Shown here in pieces: positions 40,823 through 50,071 of a stretch of 64,000 bases of DNA. How positions within the stretch are numbered: position 1 is the first letter of the stretch; every line of letters begins with the position of its first letter. The position numbers and the translations under genes were made by a program. Below the pieces are notes generated by a model. It was not told the origin of the DNA, did no database searches, and saw only the letters and a program-made list of their open reading frames with translations. Source of the stretch: Flavobacterium aeripolare (GTDB lineage Bacteria > Bacteroidota > Bacteroidia > Flavobacteriales > Flavobacteriaceae); NCBI RefSeq assembly GCF_013294025.1, contig NZ_JABSNL010000002.1, positions 124,001 through 188,000 on the forward strand, written 5' to 3'.

Positions 40823-41704
40823 TTAATCAAAATATTCACTAATGTCTTTCCATGCTACCCAGTTGTCAATTGTATCGATTATCAGTCCTTGATATCCTAA
40901 ATTATATAAGATTATCAATTGTAAAGCCTTGATCACAGGCTCCATAATGAGTATTACCTCTTCTCCTGATTTTTTAATTTGACCAGAGTGGACGGTCTGA
41001 TCTCTCATCTTCTTTACATCTTTTAACTGTGATATTAGTTGCTGTGACTTATACTTTTTCTCAACTATAAATTTTTCTATTCTCGACATTAAACTTTCTT
41101 GATTCATAGATATTTTTAGATTCGCACCTAAGACTCCATTTTCGTCCTTGAATCCACTTTCTTTCTTCCAATCCTTAAAAACTTTCATTATTTTACTTTG
41201 TAAGCTTAATAAATCATCAGACAATTCATTAGATTTACTCCAATAAACAGCTGAACACTCCCAAGCTTGCATAAGTTTTAAAACTCGATCTTCTACAAAA
41301 TCCTTTCGTGTCTTATTCAAAAAATCTATTACTATGTAAAATTCCCTCTTTTCTTCCCCACTGAGTTTGAACCATACAGATAATGTACTTTTCAAAAAAA
41401 TAGAGATTTCCCCATCAGGTATAATTTGAAAACCGGCATTAATACCGTTTTGCATTGTTCTGTTGACGACTCTTTCATTTTTACCTGACCAGAAAGAATG
41501 TTTGTCGAAGATTATTCTCGTTCCTAAAGCAAGTGATAGTAAATTTCTTATATCAAGTGCAAGTTGGAGAGTTTGATCTTCATTTTGCTTTGCAACAATT
41601 GTGAGAAGTGAATAGTTGCCTTTATCATAACTAATCTTTTCAATGTTAACTAGTTGATTTTGAAAGATGAATTTAACGTCAAACGTATTCGAATAATTTT
41701 TCAA
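40823..41704 (-). CDS. Probable HEPN/ApeA-like domain protein
   Basis: The 293-residue soluble protein is mostly helical from residue 120 on and has no signal peptide. Near its C-terminus LKDVKKMRDQTVHSGQ contains Arg234-x4-His239, the R-x4-6-H motif of HEPN ribonucleases, on a helix followed by IMEPVIKALQLIILYNLGY, as expected for the second pair of HEPN helices. The N-terminal part (IRNLLSLALGTRIIF) resembles ApeA-type N-domains. HEPN proteins often act in phage defence or toxin systems. No partner antitoxin or other defence gene is next to it. Family assignment rests on the motif and helix pattern only. Confidence 0.6.
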   Translation of the reverse strand: MKNYSNTFDVKFIFQNQLVNIEKISYDKGNYSLLTIVAKQNEDQTLQLALDIRNLLSLALGTRIIFDKHSFWSGKNERVVNRTMQNGINAGFQIIPDGEISIFLKSTLSVWFKLSGEEKREFYIVIDFLNKTRKDFVEDRVLKLMQAWECSAVYWSKSNELSDDLLSLQSKIMKVFKDWKKESGFKDENGVLGANLKISMNQESLMSRIEKFIVEKKYKSQQLISQLKDVKKMRDQTVHSGQIKKSGEEVILIMEPVIKALQLIILYNLGYQGLIIDTIDNWVAWKDISEYFD

Positions 41705-41850
41705 TAAAAATTCGCTCTTATCTACTATTATTCCGCATCTATTTTAATCAGATTGTCTTATTTATTTTCCAGGTAATTTAACCTTAACGTATTTCTCAAA
41801 TATATTTAATTTTTCTTACAAAAAAATCTTTTGGAATTTAAAAGTTCAAA

Positions 41851-41957
41851 AATAGCCCCGATAGCAGTGGAAATCCTTTGCTGTGGCGCTAGCCAAAAGT
41901 AAAGATTGCAACGAATAGCGGGAGGGAACTTCTTATGAAAATTATTCGTTCTGCTCC
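41851..41957 (+). repeat. Terminator-linked repeat, copy A (structured, Flavo-1-RNA-like)
   Basis: Complete copy. The plus strand folds as outer CCCG/CGGG, then AATC(C)TTTGCT with AGTAAAGATT (one bulge, one G-T pair), then TGGC-GCTA-GCCA. It resembles the intergenic Flavo-1 RNA motif of Flavobacteria as I recall it, though I cannot run the model. The minus orientation is equally structured, so the transcribed strand is uncertain. Confidence 0.55.
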
Positions 41958-41992
41958 AAAAAAAAAGCTGGCCAATGAAGGACAGCTTTTAG
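41957..41992 (-). terminator. Terminator of htpG
   Basis: Arms AAAAGCTG (41963-41970) and CAGCTTTT (41983-41990) with a T-run on the minus strand, about 20 bases past the htpG stop. Confidence 0.8.
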
Positions 41993-42010
41993 TGTAGCTT
42001 GATGCTGGTA

Positions 42011-43900
42011 TTATTTGATCATTTCAAAACTACGTTTCACAAAAGCAGTTAATGCTTCTCCTTTAAGAAGGTTTTGAGATAATTTAGCTAAGTCTAGCGC
42101 TTGTTTTACTAAGTGCTCTTGGCTTGGTTTGTCTGTTGTGTTTAAAATTGTAGACGCTAATGGCGAGTTGGTATTTACCACTAGATTGTACATCTCTGGC
42201 ATATTACCCATCCCGAACATTCCGCCACCACCACCTGACTGGCTCATCTCTTTCATTCTACGCATGAATTCTGGTTGCGTGATGATAAAAGGAGCTGCTT
42301 GGCTGTCCATAGCTTCTAGTTGTACTGTATAGGTTTGTTTAGGAACGATTGTTTCTAAAACTGTTTTTAAACCTGTTTGCTCTTCTTCTGATAATTTCGA
42401 AATTGTAGTTTCGTCTTTTTTGATTAAGTTATCAATATGGTCAGAATCTACACGTACAAAAGTGATATCGCTGTTATCTCCTTCGATTTTTTGAATCAAG
42501 TGTGAGATAATAGGAGAGTCAAGTAACAATACTTCGTATCCTTTTTCTTGTGCTGTCTCGATGTAAGAGTGTTGCGCTTCTTTATTTCCAGCGTATAAAA
42601 CAACTAGCTTACCATCTTTATTAGTCTGCTTATCTTTTAAATTCTCTTTCAATTCTTCAAGCGTGAAGTATTTGTTGTCTACCGTTGGGTATAAAACAAA
42701 GGCGCCAGCTTTTTCATAGAATTTATCTTCAGATAGCATTCCGTATTCAAGAACGATTTTAATGTCATTCCATTTAGCTTCAAAGTCAGCACGGTTTTCA
42801 GTAAATAAAGATTTCAATTTATCAGCTACTTTACGAGTGATATAATTCGAAATTTTCTTTACAGCACCATCTGCTTGCAATCCTGAACGAGAAACATTCA
42901 AAGGAATATCTGGCGAGTCTACTACTCCACGTAGCATCATCAAGAATTCAGGTACAATTCCTTCTACGTTATCTGTAACGTAAACTTGGTTTTGGTACAA
43001 CTGAATTTTATCTTTTTGGATTTGTAAATCACCACTTAATTTAGGGAAGTACAAAATACCAGTAAGGTTGAATGGGTAATCTACATTTAAGTGAATGTGA
43101 AATAAAGGCTCTTCAAATTGCATAGGATACAATTCATGGTAGAACGTTTTATAGTCTTCGTCATTTAAATCAGTAGGTTGTTTTGTCCAAGCTGGGTTAG
43201 GATTGTTGATGATATTATCAACTTCTACCGTTTCAGCAACAGCATCTTCAGGAGCATCTTCGGCTTTAGGTAACGTTTCTGTTTTTGTTCCAAATTTAAT
43301 TGGAATAGGCATGAACTTGTTGTACTTATTTAAAAGTTCCTTGATTTTTGACTCTTCAAGAAATTCTAATGAATCTTCAGCGATGTGCAAGATAATCTCA
43401 GTACCACGTGTTGTTTTGTCAGCTGGTTCAAGAGAGAACTCTGGGCTACCATCACAAATCCAGTGTGCGGCTGGCTCGTCTTTATACGACTTAGTGATAA
43501 TCTCCACCTTTGAAGCTACCATAAAAGCCGAGTAGAAACCAAGACCAAAATGACCAATAATACCAGAATCTTTTGCAGTGTCTTTGTATTTTTCTAAAAA
43601 TTCTTCAGCACCAGAAAAAGCCAGTTGGTTAATGTATTTCTCAACTTCATCAGATGTCATTCCGATTCCTTGATCGATCAGGTGCAATTTCTTAGCTTCT
43701 TTATCAATTTTTACTTCGATAACTGGGTTGCCATATTCTACTTTGGCTTCGCCAATATTTGTTAGATGTTTTAATTTTAAAGTTGCATCTGTCCCATTCG
43801 AAATCAATTCACGTAAAAATATTTCGTGATCGCTATAAAGGAACTTTTTGATTAATGGGAAGATGTTTTCTACCGATACATTAATTTTTCCTGTTGTCAT
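42011..43900 (-). CDS. htpG: Molecular chaperone HtpG (Hsp90)
   Basis: The 629-residue protein has the GHKL ATPase region LRELISNGTDATLKLKHL, DQGIGMTSDEVEKYINQLAFSGAEEF, the lid segment GIIGHFGLGFYSAFMVA and RGTEIILHIAED, then the middle domain (PLNVSRSGLQADGAVKKI) and a dimerisation domain ending FEMIK. It is an ATP-dependent stress chaperone. The glycine-rich loop GGGGGMFGMG near residue 570 is an insertion usual in Bacteroidota. Start at 43900 (MTTGKINVSVENIFPL) is preferred; 21 earlier residues are unlike Hsp90. Confidence 0.95.
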   Translation of the reverse strand: MTTGKINVSVENIFPLIKKFLYSDHEIFLRELISNGTDATLKLKHLTNIGEAKVEYGNPVIEVKIDKEAKKLHLIDQGIGMTSDEVEKYINQLAFSGAEEFLEKYKDTAKDSGIIGHFGLGFYSAFMVASKVEIITKSYKDEPAAHWICDGSPEFSLEPADKTTRGTEIILHIAEDSLEFLEESKIKELLNKYNKFMPIPIKFGTKTETLPKAEDAPEDAVAETVEVDNIINNPNPAWTKQPTDLNDEDYKTFYHELYPMQFEEPLFHIHLNVDYPFNLTGILYFPKLSGDLQIQKDKIQLYQNQVYVTDNVEGIVPEFLMMLRGVVDSPDIPLNVSRSGLQADGAVKKISNYITRKVADKLKSLFTENRADFEAKWNDIKIVLEYGMLSEDKFYEKAGAFVLYPTVDNKYFTLEELKENLKDKQTNKDGKLVVLYAGNKEAQHSYIETAQEKGYEVLLLDSPIISHLIQKIEGDNSDITFVRVDSDHIDNLIKKDETTISKLSEEEQTGLKTVLETIVPKQTYTVQLEAMDSQAAPFIITQPEFMRRMKEMSQSGGGGGMFGMGNMPEMYNLVVNTNSPLASTILNTTDKPSQEHLVKQALDLAKLSQNLLKGEALTAFVKRSFEMIK

Positions 43901-44022
43901 ATTTAAATTTATTAGGGTTTTACAATCTGAAATACAACATTCAAATAGAATACCAATAGCCATTTAAGTGACAAATTGGCGTAAATGTTAATTTTACAAC
44001 AATTAAAATCAATTTTGATACG

Positions 44023-44050
44023 TTGTACAGGCCTTAGCATTGTATCTTTG
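44023..44050 (+). promoter_or_regulatory. Promoter of the lipocalin-OmpA operon
   Basis: TTG at 44023-44025 and TATCTTTG at 44043-44050 (17-base spacer). The expected transcript start lies after the upstream ATG at 43985, which supports ATG 44081. Confidence 0.7.
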
Positions 44051-44080
44051 TCTCAGTTAAATAATAAAAAGAAAACCAAA

Positions 44081-44557
44081 ATGAAAAAACTAATTTTTTT
44101 AGCGGCAGTAGCAGTAATGCTTTTCTCGTGCAAGTCTGCATCAGTTGCCAATACACAATTAAATAGAGATTCTCAAGTCGCTGTAAAAGGAGAGTGGACT
44201 ATTACATCTGTTAATTATCCAGGATCAGAAGTTATAAAAGTAAATTCATTCCAGCTTGCCGATTCAAAATGTTTTGTAGGTAGTACTTGGAAATTTATTT
44301 CGAATAATAATAAAGGGGAAATGGCTTTAACTAGCTATGACTGTCCTGCTTTTAGTTCACCTATTACATGGTACATCAATAAAGAAGGACAATTTATATT
44401 AAAAGTACTTGACGCTGGTGAAAAAGCTAAAAAAGTAAGAGATGGTTACATTTTGAATGTTGCTAATCAAACAGAAACTTCTTTTCAGTTAGTTGACAAA
44501 ATCAACGTAGGTGGTAAAATGACTGATGTAGTATACCAATTCCAAAAATCAAACTAA
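44081..44557 (+). CDS. Lipocalin-like lipoprotein
   Basis: 158 residues from ATG 44081, with a lipobox at VMLFSC (Cys17). The mature domain begins VKGEWTITSVNYPG and continues in eight or so strands (FVGSTWKFISNNNKGEMALT, SSPITWYINKEGQFIL, TETSFQLVDKIN), a lipocalin-like barrel common in Bacteroidota lipoproteins. Ligand unknown. The OmpA lipoprotein follows 23 bases downstream, so both are expected to be made together at the envelope. Confidence 0.84.
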   Translation: MKKLIFLAAVAVMLFSCKSASVANTQLNRDSQVAVKGEWTITSVNYPGSEVIKVNSFQLADSKCFVGSTWKFISNNNKGEMALTSYDCPAFSSPITWYINKEGQFILKVLDAGEKAKKVRDGYILNVANQTETSFQLVDKINVGGKMTDVVYQFQKSN

Positions 44558-44580
44558 TAAAATAAAATAAAAATCAAATT

Positions 44581-45276
44581 ATGAAAAAGATATCTATACT
44601 TTCATTGTCACTAGTTATGGCTATGGGATCAATGTTTACAAGTTGTGAAGCAGTAAAAAATACAAATAACACTCAAAAAGGTGCTGGAATAGGTGCTGTT
44701 GCAGGAGCTGTCTTGGGTGGGGTTTTAGGTAACAACTTAGGAAAAGGTGGTAATGGTGCTGTAGGTGCTGTACTTGGTGGTGTTGTAGGTGGTGTTGCCG
44801 GTGGAGTTATTGGTAACAAAATGGACAAACAAGCAAGACAAATTGATCAAGCTATTCCAGGTGCTGAGGTTGAAAGAGTAGGAGAGGGAATCAAATTAGT
44901 ATTGAATGAAAATGCAGTACGTTTTGATACTAGCAAATCTACTTTAACCGCTGCTGCAAAAGCGAATCTTGACAAATTAATTCCTGTTTTTCAGGAGTAC
45001 GCAGAAACTAATATTACAATTTTTGGATATACTGATAGTACAGGTCCAGCAGATTTTAACTTGAAACTATCGGGTGAAAGAGCGGCTTCAGTACGTAATT
45101 ATTTAATATCTAAAGGATTAAATACAGGAAGATTTACTGTAACAGGTATGGGAATTGCTGATCCAATTGCTTCTAACGAAACTACTTCTGGTAGAGCTGA
45201 AAATCGTCGTGTTGAGTTTGCTATTACTGCAAACGAAAAAATGCTACAAGAAGCGCAACAAGAAGCGGGACAATAA
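44581..45276 (+). CDS. OmpA family lipoprotein with glycine-zipper segment
   Basis: The 231-residue lipoprotein has a lipobox at FTSC (Cys22), a glycine-rich segment (GAGIGAVAGAVLGGVLGNN... GGVAGGVIGNKM, about 34-80) and an OmpA_C domain (about 108-220) with FDTSKSTL, ITIFGYTDSTGPADFN, LSGERAASVRNYL and GRAENRRVEF, the peptidoglycan-binding signature. It anchors outer membrane to the wall or stabilises the envelope. Downstream of the lipocalin-like gene in one operon. Confidence 0.92.
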   Translation: MKKISILSLSLVMAMGSMFTSCEAVKNTNNTQKGAGIGAVAGAVLGGVLGNNLGKGGNGAVGAVLGGVVGGVAGGVIGNKMDKQARQIDQAIPGAEVERVGEGIKLVLNENAVRFDTSKSTLTAAAKANLDKLIPVFQEYAETNITIFGYTDSTGPADFNLKLSGERAASVRNYLISKGLNTGRFTVTGMGIADPIASNETTSGRAENRRVEFAITANEKMLQEAQQEAGQ

Positions 45277-45302
45277 GCAACGTTCTTGTTTTTACAACAT
45301 AC

Positions 45303-45340
45303 AAAAAGTCGTTTCATTCTAAATGGAACGACTTTTTTTT
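45303..45340 (+). terminator. Terminator of the lipocalin-OmpA operon
   Basis: Arms around AAAAAGTCGTTTCATT (45303-45318) and AATGGAACGACTTTTT (45322-45337), one G-T pair, with T-run. Confidence 0.85.
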
Positions 45341-45384
45341 ATTTTAATTAGTATTTACTTTCAATATTTTCTATGAAAGAAATC

Positions 45385-45392
45385 TATCTTTG
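45385..45392 (+). promoter_or_regulatory. -7 box for the ABC ATPase gene
   Basis: TATCTTTG, 27 bases before the ATG at 45419. Confidence 0.55.
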
Positions 45393-45418
45393 TACTCTCA
45401 AAATTTCATATTATACAA

Positions 45419-46363
45419 ATGCTTCAAGTTCAAAACATCTCTTTTGGTTACGATGAAAAACCGGTTTTAAAAAGTATTAATTTCTCTGTCGAGAAGGGGC
45501 AAAACGTGGCCATAATAGGAGAAAGCGGTTGCGGAAAAAGTACCTTGCTAAAACTGATTTATGGTTTGTATGATCTTAATGAAGGAACTATAACATGGGG
45601 AAATAGAAAGATAACTGGTCCTAAATATCACCTCGTTCCTGGAATGCCTTTTATAAAATACCTAGCGCAGGATTTTGATTTAATGCCTTATACTACTGTT
45701 GCAGAGAATGTAGGGAAGTTTTTATCGAATAGTGCTAATAGCAATAAGAAAGAGCGCGTACAGCAATTACTGGAAATGGTAGAAATGACCGAGTTTGCTC
45801 ATGTGCAAGCCAAGTATTTAAGTGGAGGACAACAACAACGAGTGGCTCTAGCGAGAGTATTAGCGCAAGAACCGGAAATTTTGTTACTGGACGAACCTTT
45901 TAGTCACATTGATAATTTTAGAAAAAACGCATTACGACGCAATTTATTTGCCTACTTGAAGGGACAAAGAATTACCTGTATTGTTGCAACCCACGATAGT
46001 ACCGATGCGCTTTCCTATTCTGATGAAACAATTGTTTTACAAAAAGGGGTGCTAATTGATAAAGCTAATTCCTTTAGTTTGTACAATAATCCTATTAATA
46101 AATATGTAGCTTCTTTGTTTGGGGAAGTAAACGAACTATATCTTTCTGAGCTAGTGCCACTAGAGGAGGAGGATAAAGTGTTGTTGCTGTATCCTAACCA
46201 ACTTAAAGTTGTGGATAGCGGTTTGCTACAAGCTGTCGTGAAACAATCGTACTTCAAGGGAGGATATTACTTAGTGAAAGCAGTTTATGATCGCCGGGTG
46301 TTATTTTTTGAACACGATAGTCCGCTTGCGGCAAATGAGATAGTTACATTAATGATGTCATAA
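45419..46363 (+). CDS. ABC transporter ATP-binding protein, orphan
   Basis: The 314-residue ATPase has Walker A GESGCGKST (34-42), YLAQDFDLMPYTTVAENV as Q-loop, the signature YLSGGQQQRVALARVLA and Walker B EILLLDEPFSHID with VATHDS as H-loop. About 90 residues follow the ATPase domain (YASLFGEVNELYLSEL... KVVDSGLLQAVVKQSYFKGGYYLVK), a TOBE-like regulatory end as in sugar, iron or polyamine importers. No permease gene is nearby, so substrate and direction are unknown. Confidence 0.9.
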   Translation: MLQVQNISFGYDEKPVLKSINFSVEKGQNVAIIGESGCGKSTLLKLIYGLYDLNEGTITWGNRKITGPKYHLVPGMPFIKYLAQDFDLMPYTTVAENVGKFLSNSANSNKKERVQQLLEMVEMTEFAHVQAKYLSGGQQQRVALARVLAQEPEILLLDEPFSHIDNFRKNALRRNLFAYLKGQRITCIVATHDSTDALSYSDETIVLQKGVLIDKANSFSLYNNPINKYVASLFGEVNELYLSELVPLEEEDKVLLLYPNQLKVVDSGLLQAVVKQSYFKGGYYLVKAVYDRRVLFFEHDSPLAANEIVTLMMS

Positions 46364-46398
46364 AAAAAAGCCTCAAATTTTATTTGAGGCTTTTTCAT
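46362..46398. terminator. Bidirectional terminator between ABC ATPase and S9 peptidase genes
   Basis: 14-bp stem (46365-46378 with 46382-46395) with A-run before and T-run after; serves both convergent genes. Confidence 0.88.
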
Positions 46399-46423
46399 TT
46401 ATAATTTTGTCCAACTAATTAAG

Positions 46424-48835
46424 TTAGTTTTTCAAGTATTTTTCTAAGAATTGATCTTGCTCCCATAACAGGTGTAAGATGTTTTCTTTGGCTGCATAGC
46501 CATGAGATTCTTTAGGTAAAATAACCATTCTCGCTGGTGCTCCTAAACCTTTTAAGGCCTGAAAATAGCGTTCTGTTTGCAAGGTAAACGTGCCTGGGTT
46601 ATTGTCTGCTTCACCGTGAACTAGCAATAATGGTGTTTTCATTTGCTTGGCATTCATAAAAGGCGACATCGTATTGTAAATCTCTGGTGCTTCCCAATAG
46701 TTACGTTGCTCAGATTGAAAACCAAAAGGAGTAAGCGTTCTATTGTATGCGCCACTTCTTGCAATTCCGCAGGCAAATAAATCAGAATGTGTCAATAAAT
46801 TAGCAGTCATAAAAGCACCATAAGAGTGTCCACCTACAGCGACCTTTTTTCTATTGATATATCCTAACGCATCAACCGCATCGATTGCCGCTTCAGCATT
46901 AGCAACTAACTGTTCGATAAAAGTGTCATTAGGCTCTGTTGTTCCTTCACCTATGATTGGGAAGGCAGCATCATCAAGTACTACATATCCTTTAGTTACC
47001 CAGTAAACAAACGATCCATAATATGGAAATGTGAATTCGTTTGGATTTTGGTCGGTTTGTCCTGCTGAATTTTTGTCTTTGTATTCTGTTGGGTAGGCCC
47101 AAATCAACAATGGTAATTTTTCTTTCTTCTTTTTGTCATAGCCTGCAGGCAAATACAATGTTCCAGAAAGTTGTACGCCGTCTTTTCTTTTATATTGAAT
47201 CAATTCTTTGCTTACATTTTTAATGCTTTCGAACGGATTTGCAAACGTTGTGATTGGCGTTAAAGCGTCTTTTTTATTAATGTTTCTAAAATAGTAATTA
47301 GGATACTCATTTTTAGATTGGATTTTTACCAGTACTTCTCCTTTTTTAAAGTCTTCGATAGACAATAAATCTTCTTTTTTGTCCTTGTAAGTTGAGGTGT
47401 ACAATCTTTTTGTTTGTAGGCTCTTGATATTGAATTCATCTATAAAAGGAAATTGACCTTCTTTAGTAAATCCGTCTCCTAGTAAAAACAAATTGTTGTT
47501 TTCGATAGCTAAAACATTTTTACCATAGCTATTTTTTACCGTTTCAAAGTTTCCAGGATCAGCATAAATATCTTGCGAGTTTCTATCTGAGATTACTTTT
47601 GGCTCTTGTGAAGCATCTGAAGGATTGAATAAATAGGTTTTAGTATTACGCGTATCATACCATTGGTCAAATGCAACTGCTGTTGTCGCATTTCCCCAAA
47701 TAATGCCACCGTAACGCTGTTTGGTTTTTAAGATTTCTGTTGGTTGTTGGTCAAAAGGTGCTTTCCACTCCATAACCACATCTCTGTACTCGACTTTGTT
47801 TTCAGGATTTCCTTCATCAAGCGCTTCCACAAAATATAAAGTTGCTGCTTCGTCGTTTCTCCAGTTCATGCTTCTTTTTCCTGTGCGTGTTGCCATAAAA
47901 CCTTTAGGCATGATTTCGTTTAACGGCATTTCGTTTACGACCTTTATTTCATTTCCTTCTAGATCATAAACAACGGTCTTAGATGGAAAACGGCTAAGCG
48001 GAACGATGTATGAAAATGGTTTTAAAATAGTACTCACCATTAAATACTTTCCGTCAGGAGAAAAATTCTCTCCAGCATATAAACCAGCTCCTTTGTATAA
48101 TGTTTTTGATCCGTTTAGGTTTACTTTATATAATTCAGCAGTTAAAACGTTTTCAAAATTAGCTTCGTCAGTTTTGTTTTTTAATAAATCTTGATACGTT
48201 CTATTTTGTGAGATAGAACCGGTAGCATTAGAAACGATTGGTCCAGTAGGCAAGTTTTTCTTTCCGTCTAATAAAGCGGGTCTGTTCACAAGTAACATTT
48301 TAACTAAAATGTTCTCGTTGTCATTGTACCAGCTAAAAGGATTTCCCAGGTTTGCATTTACACTATCTTCTGTAAGCTTTTTTGCTTTCGCAGAAGCGAC
48401 ATCTACTACCCATAAGGCCACCCCAGTTTCAGAAGTGTTTGAAAAAGCAATTTTTTTCTCGTCAGGAGACCAAGAGATATTGCTAATCTTAGCGTTCTCA
48501 GGCAAACCGCTTATTTGCGTTTCGGCTTTGTCTTTAATTTTTCTAAGCTTGATATTGTTGCTGTAGGTTGTTGTACTCGAAATATTTGTCACAGGATTGA
48601 TTCGCAGTCCTCCAAGGCGCATTTCATCTTGATTTAAATCGTCTAATGTTTTGTACGTGTTTCTATACATGAGTAGCATGTACTCTTTTTTAGTATCCAT
48701 AGAAACAGAAGGAGCGCGTTCATAATCTACTAAATCCATTATGGATTTTGACGGTTTCTGGTAGGTTACATTCTCTTGTGCAAAAGAATGAATGCTTATT
48801 CCTAAAAAGAGAAGCAGAGTCGTTTTAAGTCTCAT
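46424..48835 (-). CDS. S9 family serine peptidase (prolyl oligopeptidase group), exported
   Basis: The 803-residue protein has a signal peptide (about 1-19, ending IHSFAQ), an N-terminal beta-propeller (about 60-550) and a C-terminal alpha/beta-hydrolase domain. Catalytic residues are Ser671 (GGHSYGAF), Asp744 (HGEADNNPG) and His778 (ESHGYAA). Its length and VAVGGHSYGAFMTANLLTH are closest to the S9C/S9D peptidases with glutamyl or acylaminoacyl preference. It should degrade peptides in the periplasm. Single gene, convergent with the ABC ATPase. Confidence 0.93.
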   Translation of the reverse strand: MRLKTTLLLFLGISIHSFAQENVTYQKPSKSIMDLVDYERAPSVSMDTKKEYMLLMYRNTYKTLDDLNQDEMRLGGLRINPVTNISSTTTYSNNIKLRKIKDKAETQISGLPENAKISNISWSPDEKKIAFSNTSETGVALWVVDVASAKAKKLTEDSVNANLGNPFSWYNDNENILVKMLLVNRPALLDGKKNLPTGPIVSNATGSISQNRTYQDLLKNKTDEANFENVLTAELYKVNLNGSKTLYKGAGLYAGENFSPDGKYLMVSTILKPFSYIVPLSRFPSKTVVYDLEGNEIKVVNEMPLNEIMPKGFMATRTGKRSMNWRNDEAATLYFVEALDEGNPENKVEYRDVVMEWKAPFDQQPTEILKTKQRYGGIIWGNATTAVAFDQWYDTRNTKTYLFNPSDASQEPKVISDRNSQDIYADPGNFETVKNSYGKNVLAIENNNLFLLGDGFTKEGQFPFIDEFNIKSLQTKRLYTSTYKDKKEDLLSIEDFKKGEVLVKIQSKNEYPNYYFRNINKKDALTPITTFANPFESIKNVSKELIQYKRKDGVQLSGTLYLPAGYDKKKKEKLPLLIWAYPTEYKDKNSAGQTDQNPNEFTFPYYGSFVYWVTKGYVVLDDAAFPIIGEGTTEPNDTFIEQLVANAEAAIDAVDALGYINRKKVAVGGHSYGAFMTANLLTHSDLFACGIARSGAYNRTLTPFGFQSEQRNYWEAPEIYNTMSPFMNAKQMKTPLLLVHGEADNNPGTFTLQTERYFQALKGLGAPARMVILPKESHGYAAKENILHLLWEQDQFLEKYLKN

Positions 48836-48998
48836 AAGTAAGTTTTTGGGTTAGGGATTAAAAGTTATTTGTCGGTTTTCTTGGTTAATTGTTACAGCGG
48901 TGTAGGCTATATTTGTAATTTTAAGCTGTAGTTTGCTTTAATAAATCGTTATTTGCTAAAAAATCAGTAATTTGTAACTATATAATTTAAAGTATGCT

Positions 48999-49006
48999 TA
49001 AATTTG
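48999..49006 (+). promoter_or_regulatory. -7 box for fabH
   Basis: TAAATTTG, 27 bases before the ATG at 49033. A TTG at 48972-48974 is 24 bases away, slightly long. Confidence 0.5.
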
Positions 49007-49032
49007 CAAACTTATTTTAATAAAACAATAAT

Positions 49033-50040
49033 ATGTATCATTCAAAAATTGCAGGATTAGGATATTATGTTCCTTCAAATGTTGTCACAAACGATGATTT
49101 GTCAAAAATCATCGATACTAATGACGAGTGGATTCAAGAAAGAACAGGAATTCAAGAAAGAAGGCATGTAATAAGAGGAGAAGATACTACTACTTCAATG
49201 GGTGTCAAAGCAGCAGAAATTGCTATTGAACGCGCAGGAGTGGCTAAGGAAGATATCGATTTTGTGGTTTTTGCTACACTAAGTCCTGATTATTATTTTC
49301 CAGGACCTGGAGTTTTAGTACAACGTGATTTAGGTTTAAGAACAGTGGGAGCGCTTGACGTGAGAAACCAATGTTCGGGTTTTATATATGCATTGTCTGT
49401 TGCTGATCAATATATCAAAACAGGAATGTACAAGAACATATTAGTGATAGGATCAGAGGTACATTCTACAGGTTTAGACATGACGTCTAGAGGTCGTAGT
49501 GTTTCTGTAATCTTTGGTGATGGAGCAGGAGCTGCAGTATTGAGTAGAGAAGAAGACTTGACTAAAGGGATTCTTTCTACACATTTACACTCAGAAGGGC
49601 AACATGCAGAAGAGCTAGCGCTTATCGCACCGGGAATGGGAGCAAGATGGGTAACTGATATTATTGCCGATAACGATCCAGAAGATACTAGCTATTTCCC
49701 TCATATGAATGGGCAGTTTGTATTTAAAAATGCAGTAGTGCGTTTTGCTGAGGTTATTAACGAAGGATTAGAAGCTAATGATTTAAAAGTTTCTGATATT
49801 GATATGTTGATTCCGCATCAAGCCAACTTGAGAATTTCTCAGTATATCCAAAAGAAATTTGAATTGAGCGATGACCAAGTTTTCAATAACATTCAAAAAT
49901 ACGGTAATACAACCGCTGCATCTATTCCAATTGCTTTAACTGAAGCTTGGGAAAACGGCAAAATTAAATCTGGAGATACAGTAGTTTTGGCTGCTTTTGG
50001 AAGTGGATTTACTTGGGCTAGTGCCATTATCAAGTGGTAA
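49033..50040 (+). CDS. fabH: 3-oxoacyl-ACP synthase III (FabH/KAS III)
   Basis: The 335-residue condensing enzyme has the catalytic triad Cys114 (VRNQCSGFIYAL), His262 (LIPHQANLRISQ) and Asn292 (KYGNTTAASIP). YVPSNVVTNDDL and ERTGIQERR are typical starts. It condenses an acyl-CoA with malonyl-ACP, the entry step of fatty-acid synthesis; a branched starter is plausible in this phylum. It stands alone, not beside other fab genes or rpmF, and may be one of several paralogues. Confidence 0.93.
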   Translation: MYHSKIAGLGYYVPSNVVTNDDLSKIIDTNDEWIQERTGIQERRHVIRGEDTTTSMGVKAAEIAIERAGVAKEDIDFVVFATLSPDYYFPGPGVLVQRDLGLRTVGALDVRNQCSGFIYALSVADQYIKTGMYKNILVIGSEVHSTGLDMTSRGRSVSVIFGDGAGAAVLSREEDLTKGILSTHLHSEGQHAEELALIAPGMGARWVTDIIADNDPEDTSYFPHMNGQFVFKNAVVRFAEVINEGLEANDLKVSDIDMLIPHQANLRISQYIQKKFELSDDQVFNNIQKYGNTTAASIPIALTEAWENGKIKSGDTVVLAAFGSGFTWASAIIKW

Positions 50041-50071
50041 TAAATTTATACTAAGTTTTTTTTATAAATAA

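Larger units (their letters stand above)
41705..42010. other. Intergenic region with repeat copy A and htpG terminator
   Basis: About 305 bases between the HEPN-like gene and htpG. It carries copy A of the repeat at 41851-41957 and the htpG terminator at 41957-41992. The start (41705-41850) is AT-rich with nothing identifiable. Confidence 0.6.

Noticed and set aside
43203..43535. 110-codon open frame antisense to htpG
   Set aside because: Serine-rich shadow frame inside the highly conserved ATPase region of htpG.
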